A stretch of 9,051 bases of DNA from Propionibacteriales bacterium (lineage in GTDB: Bacteria; Actinomycetota; Actinomycetes; Propionibacteriales; Propionibacteriaceae). A program made the position numbers and the translations under genes. Positions within the stretch are counted from its first letter, which is position 1. The number at the start of each line of letters is the position of its first letter. A model generated the notes under the pieces. The model was not told where the DNA came from, ran no database searches, and saw only the letters and a program-made list of their open reading frames with translations. Positions 1 through 6,455 of this stretch are shown in pieces. The DNA lies in NCBI GenBank assembly GCA_030453285.1, contig JAKDKP010000052.1, forward strand, positions 1-9,051. Direction: 5' to 3'.

Positions 1-789
1 GCGCGAAACCCGGTACTGCGTGGGTATGTTGCTGCTCGTCTTCGTGAAGACTGGTCACCTGAGCAGATCGCCGGCACGTTACGGAAGCGATACCCGGTGG
101 GGAGCAGAATGCAAGTGTCACACGAGACGATCTATACCTCGCTGTTCGTCCAGGGCCGAGGCACGTTACGCAAGGACCTGACCGAACGTCTACGGACCGG
201 TCGCGCGGTCCGCAGGCCCCGCGCCCGAGCCCGTGATCGGCAGAACCGTCTCGGTGGGGCCAGGGTGCGTGACATGGTCTCGATCAGTGAACGTCCTCCC
301 GAAGTCGATGACCGGGCCGTGCCGGGGCATTGGGAAGGTGATCTGATCCTGGGCCGCCGCGGCGCCTCAGCGATCGGCACCCTGGTCGAACGAGCGACCG
401 GGTTCGTGTTGTTGCTGCACCTGCCCGATGACCACACCAGTGTGTCGGTGCAGGACAGGATCTGCGCGCAGATGGCTGGCCTGCCCGAGATGCTGCGACT
501 GACGTTGACGTGGGACCGGGGCACCGAGATGGCCAACCATGTCCAGATTGCTGAAGCGACCGGGTTGGACATCTACTTCGCTGATCCGGGTAAGCCGTGG
601 CAGCGGGGCTCGAATGAGAACACCAACGGCTTGTTGCGGCAGTACTTCCCCAAAGGCACCGATCTGTCGTTCTGGGGCCCGGGTTACCTTGATCGAGTCG
701 CGATCGAGATGAACAACCGACCCAGGAAACGACTCGACTGGCGCACCCCAGCCGAAGCTCTCGACGAGCTACTGTCCGAAGCAGAGTAA
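1..789 (+). CDS. IS30-family transposase (5'-truncated by the window edge)
   Basis: Catalyses cut-and-paste or circle-mediated transposition of the IS30-family element. The frame is open from base 1 to a TAA at 787-789, giving 262 residues without a start, so the true start is upstream. A GTG at 97 and ATG at 109 are internal: the preceding codons encode LREDWSPEQIAGTLR, a typical IS30 stretch before SHETIYTSLF. The DDE catalytic core is complete: Asp in HWEGDLI (codon 340-342), Asp in LTWDRGTE (514-516) and Glu in GSNENTNG (616-618), with 33 residues between the second Asp and the Glu, as is usual for IS30. The C-terminal NNRPRKRLDWRTPAEAL motif is also present. Full family members are roughly 320-450 residues, so the missing part is mainly the DNA-binding N-terminus. 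Function probably intact unless the unseen 5' end is damaged. Confidence 0.95.
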   Translation, partial: ARNPVLRGYVAARLREDWSPEQIAGTLRKRYPVGSRMQVSHETIYTSLFVQGRGTLRKDLTERLRTGRAVRRPRARARDRQNRLGGARVRDMVSISERPPEVDDRAVPGHWEGDLILGRRGASAIGTLVERATGFVLLLHLPDDHTSVSVQDRICAQMAGLPEMLRLTLTWDRGTEMANHVQIAEATGLDIYFADPGKPWQRGSNENTNGLLRQYFPKGTDLSFWGPGYLDRVAIEMNNRPRKRLDWRTPAEALDELLSEAE

Positions 790-797
790 CCAACCCG

Positions 798-821
798 GTG
801 TTGCACTCACCGCTTGAAACC
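798..821 (+). repeat. Probable right terminal inverted repeat of the IS30 element
   Basis: The segment beginning GTGTTGCACTCACC and ending GCTTGAAACC lies just after the transposase stop. It resembles the right ends I know from actinobacterial IS30 elements (GTGTTGCA, then a CTTGAA block). The partner repeat at the left end is outside the window, so the repeat cannot be confirmed by pairing. Confidence 0.6.
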
Positions 822-823
822 AC

Positions 824-845
824 CGAGGAACGAGCGCGTCGAAAC
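824..845 (+). repeat. Half of a REP-like intergenic palindrome, interrupted by IS30
   Basis: The block CGAGGAACGAG (824-834) followed by CGCGTCGAAAC matches the loop and right arm of the complete palindrome at 6391-6437. The two copies share the identical 11-mer CGAGGAACGAG, and both continue to a TCGAAA block. The left arm is absent: its place is taken by the IS30 right end, two bases away. The simplest reading is that the element inserted near the centre of such a palindrome. Confidence 0.6.
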
Positions 846-904
846 GCAGCAACCGAGAGCGACCGACTTCGACGCGGCCACCTCGTCTGTCCACCTGGTG
901 CAAC

Positions 905-926
905 CCTCGTCCAGATCGAAACGAGG
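905..926. terminator. Candidate hairpin between convergent genes
   Basis: CCTCGT (905-910) and ACGAGG (921-926) form a 6-bp stem around a 10-base loop. It lies 14 bases past the pgi stop and downstream of the transposase, which face each other here. There is no T-run on either side, so it is at best a weak bidirectional terminator. The rest of the 118-base gap after the IS holds the half palindrome and nothing else I recognise. Confidence 0.3.
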
Positions 927-939
927 CTCGGTGCAGAGG

Positions 940-2646
940 TCAGCGGGTCCGATGCTCGCGATAGTAGTTGATCAAGGACTGCGTCGACGAATCCTGGTCG
1001 GCGATGGCACCAGCGTCACCACCAACAGCGGGGGTCACCTGCTTGGCGAGTTGCTTGCCGAGCTCGACACCCCACTGGTCAAAGGAATCGATGCCCCAGA
1101 CGGCACCCTGGACGAAGGTGATGTGCTCGTACAGGGCGATCAGCTGGCCCAGCACCGACGGGGTCAGGGCCGGAGCCATGATCGAGGTGCTGGGGCGGTT
1201 GCCGGTGAACTCACGGGCAGTCACGACGGCCTCGTCGACACCATCGGCTCGCACCTCGTCCGCGGTCTTGCCGAAGGCCAACGCCCTGGTCTGGGCAAAG
1301 AAGTTTGCCAGGAACAGCTCGTGCACGTCGGCGTCCCCGTCGGCCAAGGCGTACGACGGGTTCGCGAAGGCGATGAAGTCGGCCGGGATCAGCCGGGTGC
1401 CCTGGTGGATCAACTGATAGAAGGCATGCTGACCGTTGGTGCCGGGCTCGCCCCAGAAGATTTCGCCGGTGTCGCAGGTGACCTCGCTGCCGTCCCAGCG
1501 GACGCCCTTGCCATTGGACTCCATCGTCAACTGCTGGAGGTAGGCCGGGAATCGGTGCAGCAGTTGTGCGTAGGGCAGGACGGCATGGGTCTCGGCACCG
1601 AAGAAGTTGGCGTACCAGACGTTGATCAGGCCCATCAGCAGCGGCACGTTCTCGGCGGGGGGAGCGGTCGCGAAGTGCTCGTCGATCGCGTGGAATCCGG
1701 CCAGGAACTCGGCGAACGCCTCGGGCCCGATCGCCACCACCAGGGAGGTACCGATCGCCGAGTCGACCGAGTAGCGACCTCCCACCCAGTCCCAGAAGCC
1801 GAACGCGTTCTCCGGATCGATGCCGAAGTCAGCGACCTTGTCCAGTGCGGTCGACACGGCGACGAAGTGCTTGGCGACGGCACGCTTCCGGCCATCCTCC
1901 CCTTCTGCCAGGACGCCGGCCGAGGCGAGCCCCGTCAGCAACCATTCGCGGCACAATCGTGCGTTGGTGAGGGTTTCGAGGGTGCCGAACGTCTTGGAGG
2001 CGACGATGAACAGGGTCGACTCGGGATCAAGATCAGCAACGGTGGTGGCGGTGTCGGTGGGATCGATGTTGGAGATGAATCGTGCTTCGAGTCCGTCCTG
2101 GACGTACGGCTTCAACGCCTCGTACGCCATCACCGGACCAAGATCAGAACCGCCGATGCCGATGTTGACCACGGTGCTGATCGGCTTGCCGGTGGCGCCG
2201 GTCCACTCCCCCGAGCGCACCTTCTGGGCGAAGGCGTACACCTTCTCCAGTTCGGCGTGCACCTCGGCGACCACGTCCTGGCCATCGACGATGAGTTGAT
2301 CACTCACCGGTCGCCGGAGCGCGGTGTGCAGGACCGCCCGGTCCTCGGTGACGTTGATGTGTTCCCCGGCGAACATCGCGTCCCGGCGCGCACCGACGCC
2401 GGTCTGGTCAGCCAGCGCCAGCAGCGCCTTCTGCACGTCGCTGGTGATCAGGTTCTTGCTCAGATCGACGTGCAGTTCGGCGGCGGAGTGGGTGAAGGAG
2501 TCGGCCCGTGCGGCGTCAGCATCGAACCATTGCCGCAGATCCGGCTCGAGGCTGTCGAAGAGCCTCCCCAGATCCTGCCAAGCCGGGGTGGACGTGGGAT
2601 CGACCGGCGCAGACGTGTTGACCGATTCAGACGCGTTGTCCGACAT
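940..2646 (-). CDS. pgi: Glucose-6-phosphate isomerase
   Basis: Interconverts glucose 6-phosphate and fructose 6-phosphate in the cytoplasm, the second step of glycolysis and its reverse in gluconeogenesis. The protein is 568 residues (E. coli 549). Both family signatures are present: [14 protein letters not shown] at about 286-299, and the C-terminal [18 protein letters not shown] ending at Lys531, the catalytic lysine. The ESNGKG loop carries Glu376, and [16 protein letters not shown] carries the ring-opening His407. I start at the ATG at 2644-2646 (protein MSDNASES) because GAGGAAGG lies 8 bases upstream. The frame is open for another 40 codons, but that stretch is low-complexity and runs into the preceding gene's end. 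The acidic Ser/Thr/Pro-rich first 20 residues precede the conserved start ([11 protein letters not shown]). It is 97 bases downstream of the beta-lactamase-like gene on the same strand, with its own candidate -10. Confidence 0.97.
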   Translation of the reverse strand: MSDNASESVNTSAPVDPTSTPAWQDLGRLFDSLEPDLRQWFDADAARADSFTHSAAELHVDLSKNLITSDVQKALLALADQTGVGARRDAMFAGEHINVTEDRAVLHTALRRPVSDQLIVDGQDVVAEVHAELEKVYAFAQKVRSGEWTGATGKPISTVVNIGIGGSDLGPVMAYEALKPYVQDGLEARFISNIDPTDTATTVADLDPESTLFIVASKTFGTLETLTNARLCREWLLTGLASAGVLAEGEDGRKRAVAKHFVAVSTALDKVADFGIDPENAFGFWDWVGGRYSVDSAIGTSLVVAIGPEAFAEFLAGFHAIDEHFATAPPAENVPLLMGLINVWYANFFGAETHAVLPYAQLLHRFPAYLQQLTMESNGKGVRWDGSEVTCDTGEIFWGEPGTNGQHAFYQLIHQGTRLIPADFIAFANPSYALADGDADVHELFLANFFAQTRALAFGKTADEVRADGVDEAVVTAREFTGNRPSTSIMAPALTPSVLGQLIALYEHITFVQGAVWGIDSFDQWGVELGKQLAKQVTPAVGGDAGAIADQDSSTQSLINYYREHRTR

Positions 2647-2654
2647 GGGGACCA

Positions 2655-2692
2655 CCTTCCTCGTGACTTCAGCAGGATCGCTGGTCAGCCTA
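2655..2692 (-). promoter_or_regulatory. Candidate pgi -10 element and Shine-Dalgarno
   Basis: On the minus strand TAGGCT (2692-2687) fits the actinobacterial TANNNT -10 pattern. It lies 40 bases upstream of the pgi ATG and 51 bases after the preceding gene's stop. No good -35 hexamer is visible. GAGGAAGG (2662-2655) is a strong ribosome binding site with an 8-base spacer. This would let pgi be transcribed independently of the upstream regulatory operon, although read-through is possible. Confidence 0.4.
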
Positions 2693-2743
2693 GCCGTCGC
2701 CGATCCGTCGCCCGGCGGCGCGTTCGGCAGGATCCCACTGCCA

Positions 2744-3658
2744 TCAGATTCCGAGCAACGCTTCAACAGCCCAGCGCGCGGACTGACCGATCGCGGCCTC
2801 CGCCTCGGGCTGGACGAAGGCGGGCACCAGACTCGCGGTCAAGGCGGCGACGGCAATGCGCTGACCTTCGGTCTCCACGACGCCGACCTCGTGCCGCAGG
2901 TTCAAGAAGGTGCCGGTCTTGGACCGGAACGCCACCGCGTCGGTGACCAGGTCGGGATACATCCGTATCCGTCCGGCCTTATGTCCCAGCCGTTCGCGCA
3001 GGGTCGCAGCCACCCCCGGGGCACCGATGTCATCGTTCCAGACCCGCTTGAGCAGGTGCACCAGCGCCTGGGCGGATCCAGCATTGGCACGCCGCGCATC
3101 CAGCTCACTGATCGGATGACCGCCGCCATCGGTGCCCGCCTGCACGGTGAGTTCGAGAGCCACCTGCGGGTCGCCGAAGTCCTGCATGGCCTGATGGATG
3201 GCGCGCATCGGATGCCGCAGTGTGAGACCGCGGATCCCCCATGCCCGCAGTTGCCTGGTGACCTCGCGTGGCGGGCACACCTCGAACAGCGCATCCGCTG
3301 CGGCATTGTCACTCACCGCCAGGCTCTGCCGTACGAGATCCCCGTACGCCATCTGGACCGGATGCTCGAGGCTCGACACCCCCGTGGGACCGGGACTCCG
3401 GTCCGCGGGCAGCAGATCGACGGGCGTGGCTGGATCGATCCGGCCGGTGGCGAAGCGGTCGAGGACCACCAGAGCCGCCGGCAGCTTGGCCACCGATGCC
3501 ATCGGCATGAGCCGGTCGGGCCGCAGCTCGATCCGCTCGCCGGTGTCGAGGTTGGCGGCGTCAAACCCTCCCCACAGACCGCTGCGCCGCAGGAGTTGGG
3601 CGATGTCGCGCGTCACCGGTGTGGCCAACTCGTCGGTTTCCCAGTCGAGGTCGGTCAT
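2744..3658 (-). CDS. Signal-less class A beta-lactamase-like protein (BlaB-type regulatory protein)
   Basis: A 304-residue protein of the class A beta-lactamase / penicillin-recognising serine family. The motifs appear in order: Ser55-Val-Ala-Lys58 ([14 protein letters not shown]), Ser116-Asp-Asn118 ([12 protein letters not shown]) and Lys247-Thr-Gly249 ([17 protein letters not shown]). Two things set it apart from a secreted beta-lactamase. It has no signal peptide or lipobox (acidic [10 protein letters not shown] start), so it should stay in the cytoplasm. I also cannot find the Omega-loop Glu-x-Glu-Leu-Asn (Glu166) motif; the corresponding stretch (about 165-195) is Gly/Asp-rich with only a SELDARR remnant. 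The ATG overlaps the TGA of the upstream LysR gene (ATGA, 3655-3658), so translation is probably coupled. In Streptomyces cacaoi a similar protein, BlaB, is encoded next to the LysR regulator BlaA and is needed to control the beta-lactamase BlaL. A regulatory or sensing role is inferred from this parallel. A peptidase or esterase role is the main alternative. Confidence 0.85.
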   Translation of the reverse strand: MTDLDWETDELATPVTRDIAQLLRRSGLWGGFDAANLDTGERIELRPDRLMPMASVAKLPAALVVLDRFATGRIDPATPVDLLPADRSPGPTGVSSLEHPVQMAYGDLVRQSLAVSDNAAADALFEVCPPREVTRQLRAWGIRGLTLRHPMRAIHQAMQDFGDPQVALELTVQAGTDGGGHPISELDARRANAGSAQALVHLLKRVWNDDIGAPGVAATLRERLGHKAGRIRMYPDLVTDAVAFRSKTGTFLNLRHEVGVVETEGQRIAVAALTASLVPAFVQPEAEAAIGQSARWAVEALLGI

Positions 3659-4506
3659 TCGGTGAGGCCTCTCCTGAGCCGCTCCACCAGCAGGTGACGC
3701 TGCTCGTCCGGACAGAAGTCGAGGGTCGTCAGCAGCCGCAGGTGCCGCGCCAGGTCCAGATCAGCCAGTGGCAGCCAGTCGAGTTCGACGGTGCCGGCCT
3801 CCCGTCGCGTGGCCAGCAGCAGGTCGCCCCGTTCGTGGGCCCGGACGACCGATTCGCCGGCAGGGGCGGAGAACAGCAGTTGATCACGTCGCAGGCCGAC
3901 CGACCAGGCGGCCCGGCGCAGCGGGTCGCCGACGCCCGGCATGTCATCCTCGACACCGATCTGCAGGACGCGGGGTCTCTCCCCACGCTCTCCGCGACTG
4001 CGCCGCAACTGGCGCAGCCGGAACGCCGATCCGTCCAGGTCGACGCCCGCGACACCGAGTCCGAGCCGGATGTCACTGTGTTCCTCGTCGGTTGGTACGA
4101 GGGCTGCGGCAGCCCCGTTCGACCACCGGTCAAGCCGTGCCGCCGGCGTACCCTCCTCAAAGACCACCGAATTGGGTGCGCCGCGCCGGACGGCGGCCAG
4201 GGCTCGGGGACTGATACCGGCAGGAATCGCCATGATCAGATGTCCCATCTCACCACGGGCGAGCTGGCGAATCCGGTCGAGCTGATCAAGCGTCTCCTCG
4301 GCGCGCGGCAGGATGCGATGGCCGGCTTCGGTGATCATGACTGTCCGGGTACTGCGCTCGAACAGTTGCACTCCCAACTCGGCCTCCAGGGCAGCAACCC
4401 GTCGACTGACCACGGGTTGCGGAAGCCCCAGTGCGGTGGCGGCTGCGGTGAAGCTCCCCGCCCGCGCGACACCACGGAAGGCGTCCAAGCCTGCAATCAC
4501 ATCCAC
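3655..4506 (-). CDS. LysR-type transcriptional regulator, probable beta-lactamase regulator
   Basis: A 283-residue LysR-family regulator. The N-terminal winged helix-turn-helix is clear: AFRGVARAGSFTAAATALGL, QPVVSRRVAALEAELGVQLF and ERSTRTVMITEAGHRILPRA (about residues 9-70). A linker helix and an effector-binding domain follow (about 90-283). That domain is more divergent and slightly short, so the ligand cannot be predicted from it. The only in-frame start is GTG at 4504-4506, since an in-frame stop lies at 4531-4533. No Shine-Dalgarno precedes it, but a TATAGAT box sits six bases upstream, suggesting a leaderless transcript. It is divergent from a class A beta-lactamase (about 80 bases between starts) and overlaps the downstream beta-lactamase-like gene by four bases. 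LysR regulators usually bind the shared divergent promoter, repress themselves and activate the neighbour. That role (AmpR- or BlaA-like) is inferred from layout. Confidence 0.92.
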   Translation of the reverse strand: MDVIAGLDAFRGVARAGSFTAAATALGLPQPVVSRRVAALEAELGVQLFERSTRTVMITEAGHRILPRAEETLDQLDRIRQLARGEMGHLIMAIPAGISPRALAAVRRGAPNSVVFEEGTPAARLDRWSNGAAAALVPTDEEHSDIRLGLGVAGVDLDGSAFRLRQLRRSRGERGERPRVLQIGVEDDMPGVGDPLRRAAWSVGLRRDQLLFSAPAGESVVRAHERGDLLLATRREAGTVELDWLPLADLDLARHLRLLTTLDFCPDEQRHLLVERLRRGLTE

Positions 4507-4512
4507 GTCGAC

Positions 4513-4519
4513 ATCTATA
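4513..4519 (-). promoter_or_regulatory. -10-like box for a leaderless LysR-regulator transcript
   Basis: TATAGAT on the minus strand ends six bases before the GTG start at 4506, so transcription would begin at or very near the start codon. No Shine-Dalgarno fits in the remaining bases. Leaderless mRNAs are common in actinomycetes. No -35 hexamer is seen at the standard distance. Confidence 0.4.
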
Positions 4520-4529
4520 CCAGCCCCGC

Positions 4530-4546
4530 ATCAATACCCGGCTGAT
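4530..4546. promoter_or_regulatory. Candidate LysR-family operator dyad
   Basis: ATCA at 4530-4533 and TGAT at 4543-4546 are inverted and separated by 9 bases (ATACCCGGC). The site lies midway between the two divergent starts, which is where an activating LysR protein is expected. The short arms could arise by chance in this sequence. Confidence 0.35.
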
Positions 4547-4588
4547 CGTCTTGGACTCGTACGGCCCGACTGTCGTTGAGTGATCGGC

Positions 4589-5491
4589 ATGACACCCATG
4601 ACCCGCAGAACCGTCCTCGCCGCCGCGGCCGCCAGCGCCGCCGGAGCCACCCTCAGCAGCCCTGCCCGGGCGCAACCCACGACCGGTGCGACACCGACGC
4701 TCGACCGGCGGATCGCCGAACTGGAGCAGCGCCACGACGTCCGGATCGGTCTCTACGCCAAGGCCTTGAACGGTGGTCGCGAAATCGCGTGGCGGGCCGA
4801 CGAACGGTTCCTGATGCTGTCGGTGTTCAAGGCGTACGCGGCCGCGGCCGTCGCCGACCAGCGACTGATCACCCCCGATCGGCACGTCCTCGAGCGACGG
4901 GTGCATCTGCCGCCGACCGCCGTCGCCGAGGGACCGACCTGGTTCGCCGATCACATCGCCAACGGGTATGCCCCGACCGTGGCCGAGGTCTGCGAGGCCA
5001 CCGTCCAACTCAGTGACAGCACCGCCGGCAACCACCTGATGTCGTTGATGGGCGGCACCGCCGCGCTCAACCGATTTGCTCGTGCCTGTGGTGATCGGGC
5101 GACCCGACTCACCGAATGGGAGCCCGAATTGAACCGGCCCGGGTCAGACAACAACACCTCACCACGCGGTGTGGGAACTGGATTTGCGCGCATGCTCACC
5201 GGTGACGTGCTCGGCAGGCCGGCCCGGCGACGAATCACCGAGTGGATGCTCGGCAACACCACCAGCAAGGAGCGGTTCCGTGCCGGCCTGCCGAAGGGCT
5301 GGCGACTGGCCGACAAGACCGGTTCGGGCGAGGATGCCTCGGCCAACGACGTGGGGGTGGCCTGGTCGCCGGATGGGCGTGCCTACCTGTTGTCGATGTT
5401 GACCTCCTCGACCCGCCTCGACACCGAGCGTGAGCAGCGCATCTTCGCCGACGTCGCGCGGTGGAGTCTCGAGATCCTGCAGGACCGGTAG
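4589..5491 (+). CDS. bla: Class A beta-lactamase with Tat signal peptide
   Basis: Hydrolyses beta-lactam antibiotics outside the membrane through an active-site serine. Numbering from the ATG at 4589, the 300-residue protein has a twin-arginine signal (TRRTVLA, residues 5-11), an alanine-rich core and a probable AxA cleavage after Ala28 (PARA/Q). Catalytic motifs: Ser78-Val-Phe-Lys81 (Ser70/Lys73 in standard numbering), Ser142-Asp-Ser144 in place of the usual SDN, the Omega-loop EWEPELN with Glu178 (Glu166) and Asn182 (Asn170), and Lys243-Thr-Gly245 (DKTGSGE). All catalytic residues are present, so it should be active. The SDS third residue is unusual and may alter substrate or inhibitor behaviour. 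In-frame alternatives are GTG at 4580 and ATG at 4598. I prefer 4589 because GAGTGA lies five bases upstream. It is divergent from the LysR gene, as in ampR-ampC and S. cacaoi blaA-blaL loci, suggesting induction by that regulator. A lipoprotein gene follows 60 bases downstream. Confidence 0.95.
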   Translation: MTPMTRRTVLAAAAASAAGATLSSPARAQPTTGATPTLDRRIAELEQRHDVRIGLYAKALNGGREIAWRADERFLMLSVFKAYAAAAVADQRLITPDRHVLERRVHLPPTAVAEGPTWFADHIANGYAPTVAEVCEATVQLSDSTAGNHLMSLMGGTAALNRFARACGDRATRLTEWEPELNRPGSDNNTSPRGVGTGFARMLTGDVLGRPARRRITEWMLGNTTSKERFRAGLPKGWRLADKTGSGEDASANDVGVAWSPDGRAYLLSMLTSSTRLDTEREQRIFADVARWSLEILQDR

Positions 5492-5551
5492 GTTGGCGCC
5501 CCGTCCGCGGGCCGCGTCGGGACGCGTGGATCGAAACGGTGAGGAGAGCTG

Positions 5552-6361
5552 ATGGCCAGACGCTGGACGAGTCGAGTCGCCGCCTTGGCACTGCTGGGCA
5601 CGACCCTGCTGACGGCCGCGTGCGGCAGCCAGGAGGCGGCCGATCGCCGAGCGGTGACCTCCCAGCTGGAGCAGGAGGTGCCGATCCTGACCCGGGACGC
5701 GGCATGGCAGGAGGTCACCGATCTGCGCAGGCTCGCCTCACCGTCCCAGAGCATCCGGGCAGACCTGGCCACCGGCGACACGGTGTATCGCGTGATCACT
5801 GCCGAGCCGATGCGCGCCGAGATCGTGCTCTGGCGCCGGGCCGCACCCGGTGCCGAACCGTTCAACGCCAACCGAGTGTCTGTGGGCCGCACCTGCGCCG
5901 AAGTCATCCGCACCGTCGGGCGGATCACCTCGGCGGTGATCCCGTGCCCGGTCGACCCGCCCGACGGCGTGCCGGATGCCGAGGCTCCGATGTGGGATCG
6001 CAACGCCAACGCCCGCGCCCGGTTGGCGGGAGCCGCCGAGGAGGTGGGTTTCGAGGTGAAGTGGATGCTGTTCCGCAACGATGACGCGACCCAACCCCGA
6101 ACCCAGCCTCGTACGGCGGCAGATATACGGGCTGCCATCGGCCGGGTGGACGCACCGGAGACCAAGATCATCATCGGCGAGGCCACCGAACGCGACGACC
6201 AGATCCGCGGCACCTTCGGCGTCACCGCCACCGCCGGCGACGCGGTCGATGCGACTCGTACCGCGACCCTCACCGGTTGCTTTGCCGTGGCAGTCGACCT
6301 GACCTGGACCTCGTACGACGGCCACGAGAACTGGAACCCGGCCAACCCCACCCCCTGCTGA
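5552..6361 (+). CDS. Putative lipoprotein of unknown function
   Basis: A 269-residue protein I cannot place in a named family. The N-terminus is a clear lipoprotein signal: Arg-rich MARRWTSR, a hydrophobic stretch, then LLTAAC with the lipidated Cys24. The mature protein should be anchored on the outer face of the cytoplasmic membrane. The rest is soluble, with no further membrane segment and four more cysteines (in GRTCAEV, IPCPVD, LTGCFAV and the C-terminal residue), which could form disulfides outside the cell. The middle and end (residues about 160-250) alternate short beta-like and helical stretches. GAGGAGA at 5541-5547 precedes the ATG closely. The 60-base gap after the beta-lactamase contains no strong terminator, so co-transcription is possible. 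A role in beta-lactam response would be a guess from position only. Confidence 0.85.
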   Translation: MARRWTSRVAALALLGTTLLTAACGSQEAADRRAVTSQLEQEVPILTRDAAWQEVTDLRRLASPSQSIRADLATGDTVYRVITAEPMRAEIVLWRRAAPGAEPFNANRVSVGRTCAEVIRTVGRITSAVIPCPVDPPDGVPDAEAPMWDRNANARARLAGAAEEVGFEVKWMLFRNDDATQPRTQPRTAADIRAAIGRVDAPETKIIIGEATERDDQIRGTFGVTATAGDAVDATRTATLTGCFAVAVDLTWTSYDGHENWNPANPTPC

Positions 6362-6390
6362 GCCCTCGAGCAATGGATCCACCCAGAGAC

Positions 6391-6437
6391 GTTCATTGAG
6401 TAGTTCCCGAGGAACGAGGGAACGTGTCGAAATGAAC
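6391..6437. repeat. Complete REP-like intergenic palindrome
   Basis: A 47-base two-tier dyad. The outer arms are GTTCATT (6391-6397) and AATGAAC (6431-6437). The inner arms are GTTCCC (6403-6408) and GGGAAC (6418-6423), around the loop GAGGAACGA. Between the tiers lie GAGTA and GTGTCG, the constant parts of a widespread actinobacterial intergenic pattern that I recall as TTGAGTAG, a variable inner stem, GAGGAACGAG, the stem complement, then GTATCGAAAC or similar. The half copy at 824-845 shares the central 11-mer. It sits between the lipoprotein stop and the M50B gene's ribosome binding site and may also act as a terminator for the lipoprotein. Confidence 0.7.
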
Positions 6438-6455
6438 AGGCAGGAGGTTTCGACA
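6425..6455 (+). promoter_or_regulatory. Alternative leader hairpin with the Shine-Dalgarno in its loop
   Basis: TGTCGAAA (6425-6432) and TTTCGACA (6448-6455) are a perfect 8-bp inverted repeat. The 15-base loop carries AGGAGG (6442-6447), and the last paired base is the A of the M50B gene's ATG (6455-6457). The left arm shares bases 6431-6432 with the outer arm of the palindrome at 6391-6437, so the two folds are mutually exclusive. A translational switch is only a hypothesis; the pairing itself is seen directly. Confidence 0.4.

Larger units (their letters stand above)
1..821 (+). mobile_element. IS30-family insertion sequence, right-hand portion
   Basis: The stretch holds most of an IS30-family transposase and, 8 bases past its stop, a terminal-repeat-like sequence ending near 821. 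The left end, the left terminal repeat and the N-terminal helix-turn-helix part of the transposase lie outside the window. The remaining reading frame is intact to the natural stop, so nothing suggests decay of this end. The element ends two bases before half of an intergenic palindrome (824-845). The exact outer boundary is inferred from the typical layout of actinobacterial IS30 ends and could shift by one to three bases. Confidence 0.85.
4507..4588. promoter_or_regulatory. Divergent LysR-regulator / beta-lactamase promoter region
   Basis: This 82-base gap must hold both promoters and any LysR operator. ATCA (4530-4533) and TGAT (4543-4546) form an interrupted dyad. It resembles the ATC/GAT arms of LysR boxes but is two bases wider than the usual T-N11-A spacing. 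For the minus-strand gene, TATAGAT (4519-4513) is a -10-like box. For the plus-strand gene, TTGGAC (4551-4556) is a possible -35, but no convincing -10 follows at 16-18 bases. That would be normal for an activator-dependent promoter. Confidence 0.5.

Noticed and set aside
2647..2766. Upstream extension of pgi by 40 codons
   Set aside because: It would overlap the end of the preceding gene and add a non-conserved Gly/Pro/Ser stretch. The ATG at 2646 has a strong Shine-Dalgarno.
814..2946. A 710-codon open frame on the plus strand across pgi
   Set aside because: It lies antisense to pgi, whose family signatures and catalytic residues are unambiguous. The translation is low-complexity (G, R, V, H rich) with no motif, and long antisense frames are expected at this GC content.
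2324..4545. Long plus-strand frames antisense to the beta-lactamase-like and LysR genes
   Set aside because: Their products show no domain, while the minus-strand frames carry the SxxK/SDN/KTG motifs and a LysR helix-turn-helix.
5502..5524. Hairpin CGTCC/GGACG between the beta-lactamase and lipoprotein genes
   Set aside because: It has only five pairs around a 13-base loop, with inner GC-rich pairs that cannot close sterically, so it is not convincing as a terminator.
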